Below, one piece after another: positions 12,898-24,940 of a stretch of 64,000 nucleotides of DNA. The stretch is from Anaeramoeba flamelloides. Its lineage: Eukaryota; Metamonada; Anaeramoebidae. A program made the position numbers and the translations under genes. Location: positions 10,231,001-10,295,000 of the forward strand of contig JANTQA010000008.1 in assembly GCA_027625915.1 (NCBI GenBank), written 5' to 3'. The stretch's first letter is position 1. Each line of letters opens with the position of its first letter. The notes below the pieces were generated by a model. The model had not been told where the DNA came from, ran no database searches, and saw only the letters and a program-made list of their open reading frames with translations.

Positions 12898-15800
12898 CAA
12901 AAAGCAATAATAAAAAAAAAAAATAAATGTGAAAAAATGATTTTGATCTAAAAATTGAAAATTTTAGTTTGATAAGAGTAATGAATTAAACTCATAGAAT
13001 GTCTTCCATTTCTTCAATAAAACTGGGCACCTTAGACTGAAAAAGAGTTTATGATGAGACCCATCCATGAATTCTATCAACTGTTTAGGGGATACTTTTG
13101 TAAAACAACTATATTGACATAAGGAAAATATTAGATTTATATACTGTATTGAATTCATAAAAAGGGATTTCTCAGGATGATTTAAGTACAAACTCCTCAA
13201 TTTTTTTTTTTTTTTTTTGTATTTGAAATAGTTAAAGATAGATTTTTAAAATGAGTAATTTTTATAAACAAAAAATTCCAGAAACACACCAGAAGGTATT
13301 AACTTCACCATAGAGTTACCCAAAATTAAAAATGTGTTGAAATTTAATGCAAATAATACTAAAGTATTTCCAAAAAAGTGGGGCATTTTTTTTATATTTC
13401 AAATAATATTTTCATCTTTGTTAGTGTTTCGATTCGTAAAGTGGTGATATAAAATTACCTCAAATATTAATACTGATTAAGTTCGTACCTATTGGATGTG
13501 TATTTCAAAATATTTTCATTAGAATATTTCAAAAAAATGAAAAACAATCAACACTATAATTTAAAGAAAACAATGAACGATCAATTTCAAAAAAAAAAAA
13601 AAAAAACATAAAATATGGCAAGGATACAAATGATTTTTTTAAACAATAAATTAAATGAATTAAAAGTTTTTCCTTCTCTTAAAAATTTAGTCAAGATTAA
13701 ACCTCTTTGGAAAAAAAAATTTACGATCAAAAAGAAAACAAACACCAATTTCCACAAAGCTAGAATATCATAAAATTGTGAACAGAAACTTTTGATATCT
13801 TTAAAGTAATATCTTGCAAATAAGCAAATTGAATTATTACAAATAATCAATTAATAATGAAAAAAAAATTTGAATAATTAAATAGCAATATTTGAATTAA
13901 GTTTATTAAAGATATTTTAAAATAAAATTTCCCCTGCTTTTTAGGGAAAAGCTTTGAATAATTTAATTGGAGACATGTATTTAAGATTATATGAATATTA
14001 GAAAATTAAGAGGAAGACAAATGATTTTAAAAAAAAAAATAATAATTATTTAATTTCATTTGTTAAAATTTTCTTCTTCCTTTCCTTTATTTCTTTTTGA
14101 TAGTAAATAGTCTTTAACGGAAAAAAATACTTGAATATCAAAATTAAAGAAAAATATTATTACATTACTTATTATAAATATATTAACACTTTCAACCATA
14201 TTCTTGAAAATGTCAACATATTTAAAATCAGCAGTATAATTTGAATTAAGTACTCATAAATAAAGATGAAAAAAAAATTTCAATGTCAAAAAACAATTTA
14301 CACCTTAATGACTGTATTCTTAACACAAAACATAATCTAAATAATAATGTTTGATAATGTGCTTCAAAATGAAGTTTAAAAAAAAAAGCCAATTACTCTT
14401 ATTGTAACACCAATTAACAACGGTTACCACTTGTCCAAATCATTCTCACAATTCTTTAATTAAATTGGTTGGTTTTGTCTTTCAATTTCCTCATCATATT
14501 CCTTTTCTTTTACTTTTTCTTGTTCTTTGACGCTATATTCAGAGTTTTCACTTTTAATTTCTTCAATAATTGCAGTTTTCAGAATTGATTGATTTTTCTT
14601 TTTATGATATTTTTAGTTGACCATACACCCATACCCTGTATTTTCACGAGTAACCACCATTTTATTTTTGTAAGTAATCATTATTGTTAAAGTTACATCA
14701 TAAATGGGAATAGTCTCGTTTAATTCAAGTTTTTGTATAAATATTAATTCAAAAAAAAAAACATTTTCAAAAATTTTTTATATATAAATCCACTTTAAAT
14801 ATTTATTTACTAATTTCCCAATATTAATTTTTAATTCTTCAATTTTTCTCTCATTATACTTTTATATAAACAAAAAAAAAAAAATAAAAAAACAAATTAA
14901 AAAAAAATAGGTTTTGGAAGTATGTATTTTTTTAATTATTATTATTTTTTTTTTTTTTTTTTTTTTTTTTTGAGAATTTAGATCAAGTGAGATGTGAAAG
15001 TAAATTAATCCATTAATTTTACCATTTTAAATTGTATAAGATTCCATCACTTATTGTAATTTTAATTGATGATATTGATCAAGTCTTTACTTCAAAAGCA
15101 ATTGTAGTTATAGTGTTAAGAATTGAATTTTCAAATAAAGATTAAATAAACAATTATTATTTATCTAGACGATTAAAAATGGTGGTTTATAACAATATTA
15201 TATTACACTATTCATCAGAATTATTATCAATACTAAATACTGGTTTCTGTAAAAGGGGACCAAAAAAATTTCCTATATATCAATTATATTTTCTATAATT
15301 AATTTTTAAAGAATAAATAAGAAATAAGTAGAATAATACAGATCAGAGATTAGTTGGTATCCATATGAAGCAAATCTAATTAATCAAAATATTTTTTTAA
15401 AAATTCAAAAATTAAAATTCTTTGGGTACAACCCTTTGAGAAAAACACCAAGGTTTATTTTGATCATCAATTGAAGATCCATAAGAAAATTCCAATAGAA
15501 AACAATATCATTTTTACTAAAATCATTCTCACTGTTTTAATAACGCTAGAATAACACATTTTTACTTAGTGACTAGAGTTCTTGCCTATATTAAAAGCAA
15601 TTTTGCAAAACCATCAAGTATCAAAAAAAATTAAACTCCATTTCAAAAATTTTGACTCTCTTGAAATAATAAATCGAAAAAAAAATAAGCTAAATTTCAA
15701 AAATAGGGGCAGATTTTCCATCATAAAAAAATTTGTTTAATTGTTTTTTTTTTTTTTTTGAATAATAATGTATTTTACTAAAGTGTTTAGAGATAATAAC

Positions 15801-18800
15801 CAATATTGATGAATAAATAAATATATATAGTTATCATTTTATTTTTTTGAAAACAAATGAAAAAAGAAAAAAAAATAATATATAAGTTTGCCCCTAATTT
15901 TGAAATTTGGCTTATATATATATATATATTCTTTTGAATTCAAGGACAACTAATAATTAAATCTTATTAATAATTCACTTTTAAATTATTATAAACATAT
16001 AAAATCCTGATATTTTAATAAAAATAAAATCAAAATAAAAAAAAAGTGAAAAACAATATTTGAAACAAGCATTACAGATTTTTTTTTAATGAACTTCCAA
16101 TGAAAAATGATTAACAAAAAGTTTTTTTTGCTAATAATTATCTGAATTTTAAAAGAACTTTCAAAATCTTAATTTTTTTCATAAAACTATTTTCCAGTCA
16201 AGAGGTGCCAGTTGTAATGGGTAAAATACATGTGTTTAAATGATTTGCATGGAAATTAAAAGAAAAAATTTATTTTCAAAATTGAAATCATTTTTTCACA
16301 TTTTTTTTTTTTTTTAAACCTAATTCAGTTGTAAAAAATTTTTTTATTACAAGATCAATAGTCACTTGGTAAAAACGTGCTATTCTAAGGTTATTGAAAC
16401 TGTGAAAATGATTGCTGAGAAATCATATTGATTTCTATTGGAATTCTATTCGATCTTTGAGCCTGATCTTTGAATAATAAATGTGAAAAATTTTCACTTC
16501 ATTTTCATTTCCTGCTTTTTCAAATAGAGACCACAAATCCCAACACACTCCGTTTGGTGACTTGGTTTATAAAAGAAAAGTATGGAAAATGAAGTTAAAA
16601 TTGTTTCCTATTTATTATTCAAATACCAGTAGAAGATCAAAACAAACATTCTTTTTTTTCTCAATGGGGCTCATATGAATTTGAGTTTTTCAATTTTTAA
16701 GAAAATCTATTGATTTATTAGTTTTCTTTCAGACATATATCAACAATTCTTTGATGTGTATTATTCTGCTTATTTTTTATTTGTTCTTCAAAGGACAATT
16801 ATATAAAATAATCGATATTTGAAAAAAATGTTTTTTTTTGGATTACCTTTGACTGAAACAAAGTTTAGAAATTGTGATTATTAATACAAGCTTGTCAACT
16901 GGGCTTCTGGTAAATTTTGGATAAAAACAAAAAAAACATGACAAATCCTAAAAAATAAATTTGTTTAATAGTTAATTCCAAAAGAATTAGAAGATCATTA
17001 TTCACAATTAAAAAAGACAGTAAAATCATTATACTATTTCATAATATTTTTACCTTTTTCAATTTTATATTTTAAAGAATGAAATAGAATTTTCTTTTTA
17101 CTGAAAAAATATTAATCTTTGATAACCCATAATCAACAAAACGAAACTTTTAAAACTTTAATTATTAAATTATTTTATCAAGAAATAAACTTTTGTTGGT
17201 TATTATTTAAATTATATAAATTTTGAACTGATTATTTAATAAATTATCTAGTTAATCTAAAAATAAGGAATTCTGATTTATTAAAAATTTTAATTGAATT
17301 AATACTACAAAAAATCTGATGACTTTTATAAAGCTTTTCACTTATCAACACTTTTCAAAGGAGAATGTATTGTAAAAGTGAAAAGCTTTAATAAAGTTAA
17401 GTTATTTATTGTAGCGAATTAATAAAAAAAAATTTCATTTTTTCTTTTTTGTACTTGTGATTAAAATACTTATAAAGATGTATTTTCTTTCAATATACAA
17501 AGGAGGTTTTGATTATAACATAGCATTATCACAACATAAGCAATAAATTCGCGATTAATCATACTTTATCACACAAAAAATCATAAAATCGCGATAATTC
17601 ATCAAAACCATGATAAAATCCACATAATCACGAAAAAATCGAAAAATATTTTTTTGAAATCACCTTAAAAAAAATCACTTGGCTTTTTAAAAAAAAGATA
17701 CTTTTGTAACTCTTTTCACCCGTAAAAATGTTGGATAGTGTTTGAAAGGGTTATAAATTGAATAAAGTCTTTCAAATTTTTGAAAGATAGAAAACGTTTA
17801 TTCAACGGAATGAGTTTGTTTGAAGTGGATAAAAAAATTTTTTTCGTCTTTTCATTTTGTTTTTTTATGAAAAGTCAAATATATGCAAATTTTATGATCA
17901 AACAAATAATAAACCCATTTTGAAAATGCACTTGAATATATTATAGGTTTGTGTTTTTTTTAAAATGGGGTTATTACCTACACAAGTTAAATAACCCAAA
18001 AAGAAGAAAGATTAATTTTCCTTCTTATTAGTGATCGATCAATAAAAAGCCTTAAAAACTTTAGTTGTCTTTTCTCGACAATACAACGATATGAGAAAGA
18101 AAAAGAAGAAGAAGAATAACAAGTGTCCAAACAATCTTAATAATTGGTGGTAATGTTGATAGGCTAATGTGAAAGCTTTTGAAAAGTTAAACATCTCTCT
18201 TTCAGCTTTCGTAGAATAAAGAAAATGTTTTAAGCCAAGAACATCTCCTTTAAAGAACACAATAAAAGGGTTGGTTGTTTAAGAATCCTTTTTTTTTTAT
18301 TCAACGCAATTTATAACACCATGATAGACTGAGAAATTATTTATTTGACTTTTTTATTTACTTTTGTTGATCTAAAGGATTGATCGATTTGTTAATCAAA
18401 TCAAAATAAAATACAATGAAAAATCTTTGATCTGATCTTTGATTGAATTAGGAATCTTTTTTGTTATTTTTTGAAAAGAATAACTTTTTTTTTTCCAAGA
18501 TCTAGTTTTTGATCAAACAAAATTTTACTTTTTTAAAAATATTGTTCAATTAGCCCTTAAAGTAATCGACTATTATATCGTGATTAATTTTTAATCAAGA
18601 TATTTTGGATTTTATCATGATCTTATAATAATTATCTCAATTTTATTGAATATCGCGATTTGTTATATGATCTTATGGCATTTATCACGATTTTTAAACA
18701 GTTATAGCGATTTTGTCGAATATCAAAATTTTTTAGAAATCGCGATTTTATAGAATATCGCGATTTGATAAAATATCGTGATTTGATAAAAATAATTGTG

Positions 18801-20456
18801 ATTTTTGAAGCTTTGTCCTGATTTCATAAAATATTATCGTAAAATCCTCTAAAATAATATTTGTAATTGACTTCTAAGATCTCATTTTTTTTTTTTTTGG
18901 GACTCAACTATTCTTTTTAATGAAAAATTTCTCTGAACCCAAAGTGTTATTAATAGTAAACATTTAGTGTTAAATAAATCATAACAATATCCAAATTATT
19001 CAGTTTTGTTCCAATAATTTATATCTAATTCCTCATAAATAAAATTAATATGATTTCATTTACTTAAAATTAAAGTGAAATATATTTATGTTTGATTTAT
19101 AAAAAAACTCAAGATCTTTAAAAAGTAATTTAAAATCAATATTTTTTTTGAATTTAAATTTGGCTTTTTCCTTATTGAACTTAGAAATAAAAGCCAAATT
19201 TTGTTAAATAAAATTTTCGAGTGTTAAAATAAACATTAAAAATAATTATTTGACAAATTTTTCACAAAAAAAACTTAATAATAATATGCTATTTACAATT
19301 AATAATAAAATAAAAATTAATTTTAATAAATTCTGAAAAACAAACCAAATTATTTTTTTTTATATAACACACTAAAATAGACAACTTTTTTTTAGAAGAT
19401 TTCGAAGGGAAATGGTATTGCTGGGGAGAAAACAAAAACCATGAACTTAGTTTAGAAATGCAAAATACTGTTACAAACCTTACTGAAAATAGCCTCCTTA
19501 GCACATTTGATATCAACCAATTCTTGCTTGGAGAAACATTTTCAATTATTTTAACAAAATCAAATGAACTCTATTTTTCAGGGAAAGTTGGCAATATCGA
19601 AAAAAGAAAGTTTACAAAGGATGCCTTTGCTTTAGATAGCACACCCAGATTAATCGCATGCTCTCCATCGGCATTTCAAGTAATAACTGAAAAGAATTCA
19701 TTATATAATTTTGGAAATCAACAATTAGTAAAATCTATTAACAGTGGAAAAATTAATTTTGCATTTAACAAACCAATATATAAAATTTGTTCAGGATTCC
19801 GCCCTTCTTTATTTATTTTTTCAATTGATCACTTCATAAAAGAAATGCAAACATTTTACGAAAGTCAACTATATGGAGATATTGTCATCCAAGGATTTAA
19901 ATTGCACAAAATCTTTTTAGAAAAACGTGTTGGGCTGAAAAGTGAAATAATTGAAAAGAAACTTGAAAAAATTCCGAAAGAAAAATTGGAAACGTTTTTT
20001 AATTGGGTTTATAGCGGCATTATAGGCACCGAGACAGAATATATTTGCCAATTGCTCGGAGTACCAGAATGTATGTCAGTGTCCATCGACGAAACTTTAA
20101 ATAATTTATTTCTTGAAGACTCAAAAGATTTTTCAATAATGGTTAAGGATGAAGAGCTTGAAGAAAATGAAGAAATTCCCGTTCATAAATTTATTTTATG
20201 CGCCAAATCTGGGCTATTTAGAGAAATGTTTCAAAATATAAATGAAAAGGAAGAAACAAATTCTGTTCAAGACTATTCTGGCAAATCAATAGAGAGTATC
20301 GAAATACTGATTAAATTTTTATATACCAACTTAATTGAATTAACTGCAGATCATGATGTTGATTTCTTAATTGAAGAATTAGAAGATGCTGAAGAATATT
20401 ACCAATTAAATGAAAAAAATAATTTTTTTAAAAAATTAAAAAAATATAAGAACTAA
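10379..20456 (+). CDS. RCC1-repeat protein with two BTB domains
   Basis: Two exons, 10379-10922 and 19396-20456, give 534 residues. The donor is G|GTAAGT and the acceptor TTTTTTTTAG; the phases agree. I start at the ATG at 10379 because the longer frame upstream opens only with GTG. Residues 1 to about 280 contain divergent RCC1-type repeats marked by the motifs YLWGYSN, LYGWGSNKN and WYCWGENKN, which suggest a beta-propeller. A first, partial BTB segment lies near 343-395 (GDIVIQGFKLHK) and a fuller one near 425-530, with PVHKFILCAKSGLFREMF. BTB domains usually act as dimerisation or cullin-3 adaptor modules, so a substrate-binding role through the propeller is plausible but inferred. The 8.47 kb intron is far longer than any other in the window. 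At the junction the usual HSFFL-like stretch of the repeat is absent, so a missed micro-exon is possible. The end is poly-Lys/Asn followed by TAA. Confidence 0.85.
11625..11651. repeat. solo right end of MITE-1
   Basis: A right-hand terminus reading TCTTAAAAGTGGAACTGACTG followed by TA, with no matching left half upstream. It looks like a deletion remnant of a MITE-1 copy. Confidence 0.55.
11746..11939. mobile_element. palindromic MITE-1 copy (194 bp)
   Basis: Starts CAACCAGTTCCACTTTTAAG and ends AAAAGTGAAACTGGCTG, flanked by TA at 11744-11745 and 11940-11941. The terminal CCAG/CTGG substitutions are compensatory on the two arms. This copy is more diverged internally than its sisters and is nested in the E2 element. 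Confidence 0.8.
12172..12369. mobile_element. palindromic MITE-1 copy (198 bp) with resolvable empty site
   Basis: Starts CAGTCAGTTTCACTTTTAAG and ends AAAAGTGAAACTGACTG. The flanks read AAAAAATG-TA before and TA-ATAATTTATT after. The unoccupied paralogous site in the E2 copy near 8640-8660 (reverse strand) reads AAAAAATG-TA-ATAATTTATT with a single TA. The TA is therefore a genuine target-site duplication, as in Tc1/mariner-type insertion. Confidence 0.9.
12849..12896. repeat. poly-A run
   Basis: An uninterrupted run of nearly 50 adenines inside the long intron, followed by further A-rich DNA. Its length may be inaccurate in the assembly. Confidence 0.8.
13320..13970. repeat. 0.65 kb dispersed repeat, copy 1
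   Basis: Many blocks match 24330-24940 in the same order and orientation, including GTATTTCCAAAAAA, ATATTAATACTGATT, TATTTCAAAATAT, GGATACAAATGATTT with TTTAAACAATAAA, and AAATTGAATTATTAC. Divergence and indels are heavy. No protein is evident in either copy. Confidence 0.5.
14460..14750 (-). pseudogene. antisense coding fragment in the RCC1/BTB intron
   Basis: On the minus strand 14750-14613 reads as 45 residues of protein-like composition without a start (it includes NETIPIYDVTLTI and VVTRENTGYG) and ends in TAA. A second frame from about 14608 to the TAA at 14460-14462 is Glu/Lys-rich (IIEEIKSENSEYSVKEQE). An AG lies just before the second block, so two exons of a small gene are possible. 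No promoter side, ATG or further exon was found. I do not recognise the family; a gene fragment stranded in the intron is my preferred reading. Confidence 0.3.
15688..15912. mobile_element. 225 bp TA-flanked MITE
   Basis: The left end AGCTAAATTTCAAAAATAGG is mirrored by CCTAATTTTGAAATTTGGCT at the right, with TA at 15686-15687 and 15913-15914. The arms are about 28 bp and the interior is A/T-rich and non-coding. This is a family distinct from MITE-1 by its termini. Confidence 0.65.
16181..16383. repeat. 0.2 kb dispersed repeat, copy 1
   Basis: Matches 23385-23585 in the same orientation: GTAATGGGTAAAATACATGT, AAATTGAAATCATTTT, CCTAATTCAGT and AAGATCAATAGTCACTTGG are shared. It lies in the RCC1/BTB intron; the partner is intergenic. 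Confidence 0.65.
16463..16629. mobile_element. CTGGTATTTGAAT-type MITE, copy 1
   Basis: The right end ATTATTCAAATACCAG is followed by TA. The left end (CTGATCTTTGAATAATAAA) is the diverged complement, and GAAAATGAAG/CTTCATTTTC pair inside. It is the same family as 41260-41415. The left TA is lost. Confidence 0.6.
17324..17398. repeat. 75 bp hairpin
   Basis: TTATAAAGCTTTTCACTT is mirrored by AAGTGAAAAGCTTTAATAAA across a loop of about 35 bp. It lies shortly before the ATCGCGAT-array element. Confidence 0.6.
17530..18870. mobile_element. 1.34 kb element bordered by inverted ATCGCGAT arrays
   Basis: The left border (17540-17640) carries several motifs of the form AAATCGCGATAATT. The right border (18570-18840) carries about fourteen degenerate units of 18-20 bp on the theme ATCGCGATTTTATAAA in the opposite orientation. 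The interior 17640-18060 recurs at 59345-59780. The layout resembles subterminal repeats that bind a transposase in non-autonomous DNA transposons; this is inference. The 73-residue minus-strand frame inside is mostly Phe-runs at its end and not convincing. Confidence 0.55.
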
Positions 20457-21214
20457 TTAAATAAACCAAACATTGCCCTAGTAAGATAATTAAGTAAATT
20501 TTATTCAAAGATCATTATTCTAAAAATTATTAACAAAAATTAAATTAAAAAACCGATCAGAACTTTCTTTATGAATTTCCTATTTAAAATTATAAAAATC
20601 AAGTAATTAAGAAAATATTTAAATTTTAATAATAATAAAATATCTTAAAAACTAAAAAAAATCATTATTAATGTTCAGTGACTTTTTTTTTTATTTTTTT
20701 ATTTTTTTTTAAAAAGAATCTTATTGGAGATTATTTTTTTATTTTAAAAAAATTATTTCCTTATTAATTAATTTAATTATATTTATAAAATTAAATTCAA
20801 GCTTATTAGATTAATAAAGAGAATTAAATTAGATTTAAGATTTTTATGAAATTTATTGTACTTGTTGGGAATTTTTTATCAAAGCTCTTATGGTTAGAAA
20901 ACTTAAGGTAATAAAGAAAAAATAATAAAAATATTGTAAAAACAAAAAATTCTTAAAATAGTTAAAAAATACATAAATTCAAGCATAGAGCGCCTCACTC
21001 TAGAGGTAGTGTCTAGATTTTTTTTTATTCAAAAGAATTAAGCAAAATCAAAGATTTTACTCCAATATTTTAAATTAAAAAAAAACTTAACACCGTGGAA
21101 TACCAATTATTAATCACGGAATGTGGAATTTTTATCTGTAATCGATAATCTTTCTCTCGGGGAATTTACCCCTCCTGTGTACTCAGGAAGCGGATAGTTT
21201 CTACTTGGTCATGA

Positions 21215-21330
21215 AAATGATAATAATATTTTATATCTGTATTTTAATTATTTTTAATCTTTTCCTCTTTTTATTTAATAAATTTTCTTTAATTGATCCT
21301 TTCTCTAAATAAATAAATAAATAAATAAAT
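21215..21330. repeat. dispersed repeat ending in (TAAA)n, copy 2
   Basis: Same orientation as 5320-5430. It ends in a longer TAAATAAATAAA tract, which is the expected behaviour of a repeat with a variable 3' tail. Confidence 0.45.
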
Positions 21331-22074
21331 AAATTATATTTAATGTATCAAACACACTTTGAATTTTTAAAATAATATTGATCAGAGTTCATATTTTGAT
21401 TCTTTTTCAGGAAAAAAACCAAAAATAATTCTTTTTTTGAAACCATGGAAAAAAATAAATATTTTTTTATTAAAATAATTAATCTCAAATCATTTCTTGT
21501 TAAAATTTGTTTTTTTATAGAATCCTCCAAATCTCAAATTTTATTAATTAATATTTTTTTTTTTTTATTAATAAAAAATTCAATATTTCTCTCAAAAAAA
21601 ACTAAATTTTTGAGGTTTTTCTTCTTGGGATTTGAGTTTTAGGAATCTTTTCTAAAACTTTGATGTTTTTGTGTTTGTTCTTTGCCATAAAAAAAGTTTT
21701 ACTTAGAAATGGAATTAAAAATATTACTTTTTTTATTAATAGTGTAATAATACCCGATAAAAAAATATTTTTATGATTAAAGTGAATAAAAAGAAAATAA
21801 ATTCAAAATTTTTTTTGACAACTTGTTTTAAAAAATAATTTATATTATGGAAAATGAGACTTATAGTTGATTTATTTAGAATTATTTTTAGATAATGATT
21901 CCAAAATTTCATTTTTGAGATTCTATAAATCCCTTGTTTTGGAACAATTTTGGGAATTCTTTTAATAATTAATAAAAAAGTTTATAAAATTGCTTTAAAA
22001 GAATTACATATATAATCAAGAACAATTAATAATTTAAAAACGTTTGATGTTATGTTAAAAACCCTTTCTAATAA

Positions 22075-22107
<33 letters not shown>

Positions 22108-23384
22108 CAGAACACATTAATATCGAATCATTGAACTTCAAGCAAAGTTATTTGAATTGAAAAAAAAATTTTTTAAATAATATTTTTGTTTGTGGTTCGA
22201 AAAATCAATAACACAAAATTAAGCTTAAACTAACAAAAAAAATAGCCAATTTTTTATAACACCTTTATCCCAAGACTTGAAAAAAACAAATCAATAAATA
22301 AAAACTCAAAAGAGTGTTAAAACCTTGAATTTTTTTTTTGTAAACCAATAAAAAAACTGAATATCCAAACAGGATTGATAAACAGTGTCGACAAAAAATA
22401 TCATAAAAAAATGACCAAAAATATCAATAAAAAAAAATCAATCAAAAAAAATCAAAAAATATAAAATCAAAAAAAATCATATTTTTTTTGATCTAAAAAA
22501 ACAATAAATATCAAGAAAGACATTAAAAAGAAAAAAATATTCTTTATAATCAATCAAAACATGATATCAATTTAATCATAAAAGTAACTTTTTTACATAT
22601 ATGCACCAATTTATCTATAAATTTATTTTTTGTTGAAGTATTTTATAAAAACAAATTTTTTAAAATTTTAGAATAGAATAAAATTATATTTAAGAGATTT
22701 AGTACACTTCCAAAATTTGAGTTCCATGGTTTAAACTTAATTATTTAAATCATTTATTTAACCAAATGCAATAATATTTTAATCAACAGATAAGTAAAAT
22801 ATATCTAGTACTGTAATTCAAAATTTTCCATATATCTAAAAAGTTGTAGAATCACAATAATATAATTTCTTTCAAATTGGGGATATTTTGATTTTTGTAA
22901 AATATGAAAATCATTTTTTCATATTTTAGTTTTTTATTTTCATTTCATTTTTTTTAAATACTACAACCTCCTACGTTTGATCAAAAAAAAATTTTGGATT
23001 AATATTAGGTTTAAATTTATTTTAACCAACTAGAAGAAATCAAATAAAATTAGTTGAAGATATCTAACTTTTTGATCGATCAACAATATTTAATAGAATT
23101 TTTAGAAATTTATCAAATGCCTTTTTTTGTTATACAATCTCAAAAATTTATAACACACCAGTAATTTATTAGTCTTGATAATTATTTGTTTTTGTTTTGT
23201 ATATATTGTAATTGATAAATAATTGTTAATATTTTGTTTAGTAAATGGTTCTAATTTGGTATTTCTGATAGAATTGATTAAATAAGATTTTTTTTTTTTG
23301 CAAAAATTGAACTTTGTGTGTTAAAAATTTTGAATTGGGGTATAATTAATTTTACCATAGAGGAAAAAAATAAATCAGAGTTAC

Positions 23385-23585
23385 TAATCATATTTTCAGT
23401 CAAAGGAGTTCAATTGTAATGGGTGAAATACATGTATTTAAAGGGTTTGCTTAGATATTAGAAGAAAAATTTTATTTTGGAAATTTTCAAAATTGAAATC
23501 ATTTTCTGGCATTTTTTTTTTTTTTTAAAGCCTAATTCAGTCGCAAAAATTTTTTTTATTCCAAGATCAATAGTCACTTGGGTCA
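23385..23585. repeat. 0.2 kb dispersed repeat, copy 2
   Basis: Partner of 16181-16383. Shares GTAATGGGTGAAATACATGT, CCTAATTCAGTCG and AAGATCAATAGTCACTTGGG. Confidence 0.65.
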
Positions 23586-23639
23586 AAAAATAATTCCCAT
23601 ACCTTGATTGATTTATAAATGAATAATTCAAATTTCAAA

Positions 23640-24200
23640 AATATATTATTCAAAATTTTTACCAATATTAAAATTCAAGAAAAATTTGGTTTCGAAGATT
23701 ATTTTATTATAATAGAATAATATTTAAGAGTTATTTTTTTTTTTTTTTTTTTAAGTAATGTTAGTTACTTTATCTATTCAAAAGCTTTTACTTGTTTAAT
23801 TACAATTCAATAAAGAAATTATTTTACAATTATTTTTTTGTTTTTTCAAGTAATTTCTAAAGCAAAAATAAAAGTTTTCGAAAATTATTCATATTAAACT
23901 TTTAATTTTGTACACTGGAGATAAATTTCATTTTTCTCTAGATTTAAAATTTATTGAAATTTTTTCAGTAATATATTTTTTTATTTATATATTTTATCAT
24001 AAAACAAAACACTGTTTGATTATTATTATTAATGAATCAAGGTGTTGATTTTTGAATTATTATTACTGTAATAAAATTTCTGATTTAAAGTTTTAAAATT
24101 AAAAAAAAAATCTTTTAAAAAAAAGGTAAAAATGAATTATTATTTTTTTTATCCAATTTCAAAAAACAAATCAATAACATACTTACTTTATCTTTGAACT
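23640..24200. repeat. 0.55 kb dispersed repeat, copy 1
   Basis: Matches 53255-53820 in the same orientation. Shared blocks include GAAGATTATTTTATTAT, GAATAATATT, CATATTAAACTTTTAATTTT and the closing AAATCTTTTAAAAAAA region. Confidence 0.5.
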
Positions 24201-24329
24201 ATTTTGACTTTTATTATAATACAAATCTGGATTAAAGGGAAATAAGAAAATAAATATATTAGTATATCAATATCATTTTAAATCTTTTTTTAAAAACTTG
24301 ATGAAATTTAGGCAAATTCGGGGTGCTAA

Positions 24330-24940
24330 GGGAAAATAGGTATTTCCAAAAAATGAGGAATTTTTTTTTTTTACACATCATAAAAAAATATCTTTTTTAG
24401 TGAAGGTACTCATCAATTGACAATATCAAATTAAAATAAATATTAATACTGATTGGATCAATTGCTATTGATATTTATTTCAAAATATGGGAGTTGAAAT
24501 ATTTCCAAAGAATGAAAAAAAAATTGCACTTTTTTTAGTTGAAATAAAGAAATGTACAGTCAATTCCAATAAAAAACTGGAAATATAGAAAGGGTACAAA
24601 TAATTTTTTAAACAATAAAATTTATTTTATATACTTCAATTCTATTTGAAATTTTGGTGAGATTAAAAAAGTTATGAATAAAGTTTCTCAATCAAAAATA
24701 ATATAATAGACACTGGCAATTTTCACCGCTAAAAATAAGAGATAAAATCAAGATAAGAAATTTTAATAGCTTTTATTTATGTAATACAATACTTAAAAAC
24801 AAATTGAATTATTTACAAGAACCAATTAATGGTTGTAAATGATTTTGAATATTTAAATACTTTTTTGAAGATTGTATTTTAAAATATTTCTTTCCAAATA
24901 AAGTTATCCCACTTTAGTGGAAATAGTTTATATACATTCT
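24330..24940. repeat. 0.65 kb dispersed repeat, copy 2
   Basis: Partner of 13320-13970. Near 24552 it contains TACAGTCAATTCCA, which resembles a MITE-1 left end and may be an insertion scar. Confidence 0.5.

Larger units (their letters stand above)
10923..19395 (+). other. 8.47 kb intron loaded with repeats
   Basis: This is the intron of the RCC1/BTB gene, bounded by GTAAGT and TTTTTTTTAG. It holds two full MITE-1 copies plus one solo end, the third E2 element, a 225 bp TA-flanked MITE, a CTGGTATTTGAAT-type MITE, the 1.34 kb ATCGCGAT-array element, two large dispersed repeats and an antisense coding fragment. Subtracting these would leave an intron of ordinary size. Confidence 0.75.

Noticed and set aside
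13587-13850. 87-residue minus-strand frame
   Set aside because: It lies on a dispersed repeat and has chance-like Phe/Ile/Lys composition with a poly-Phe end.
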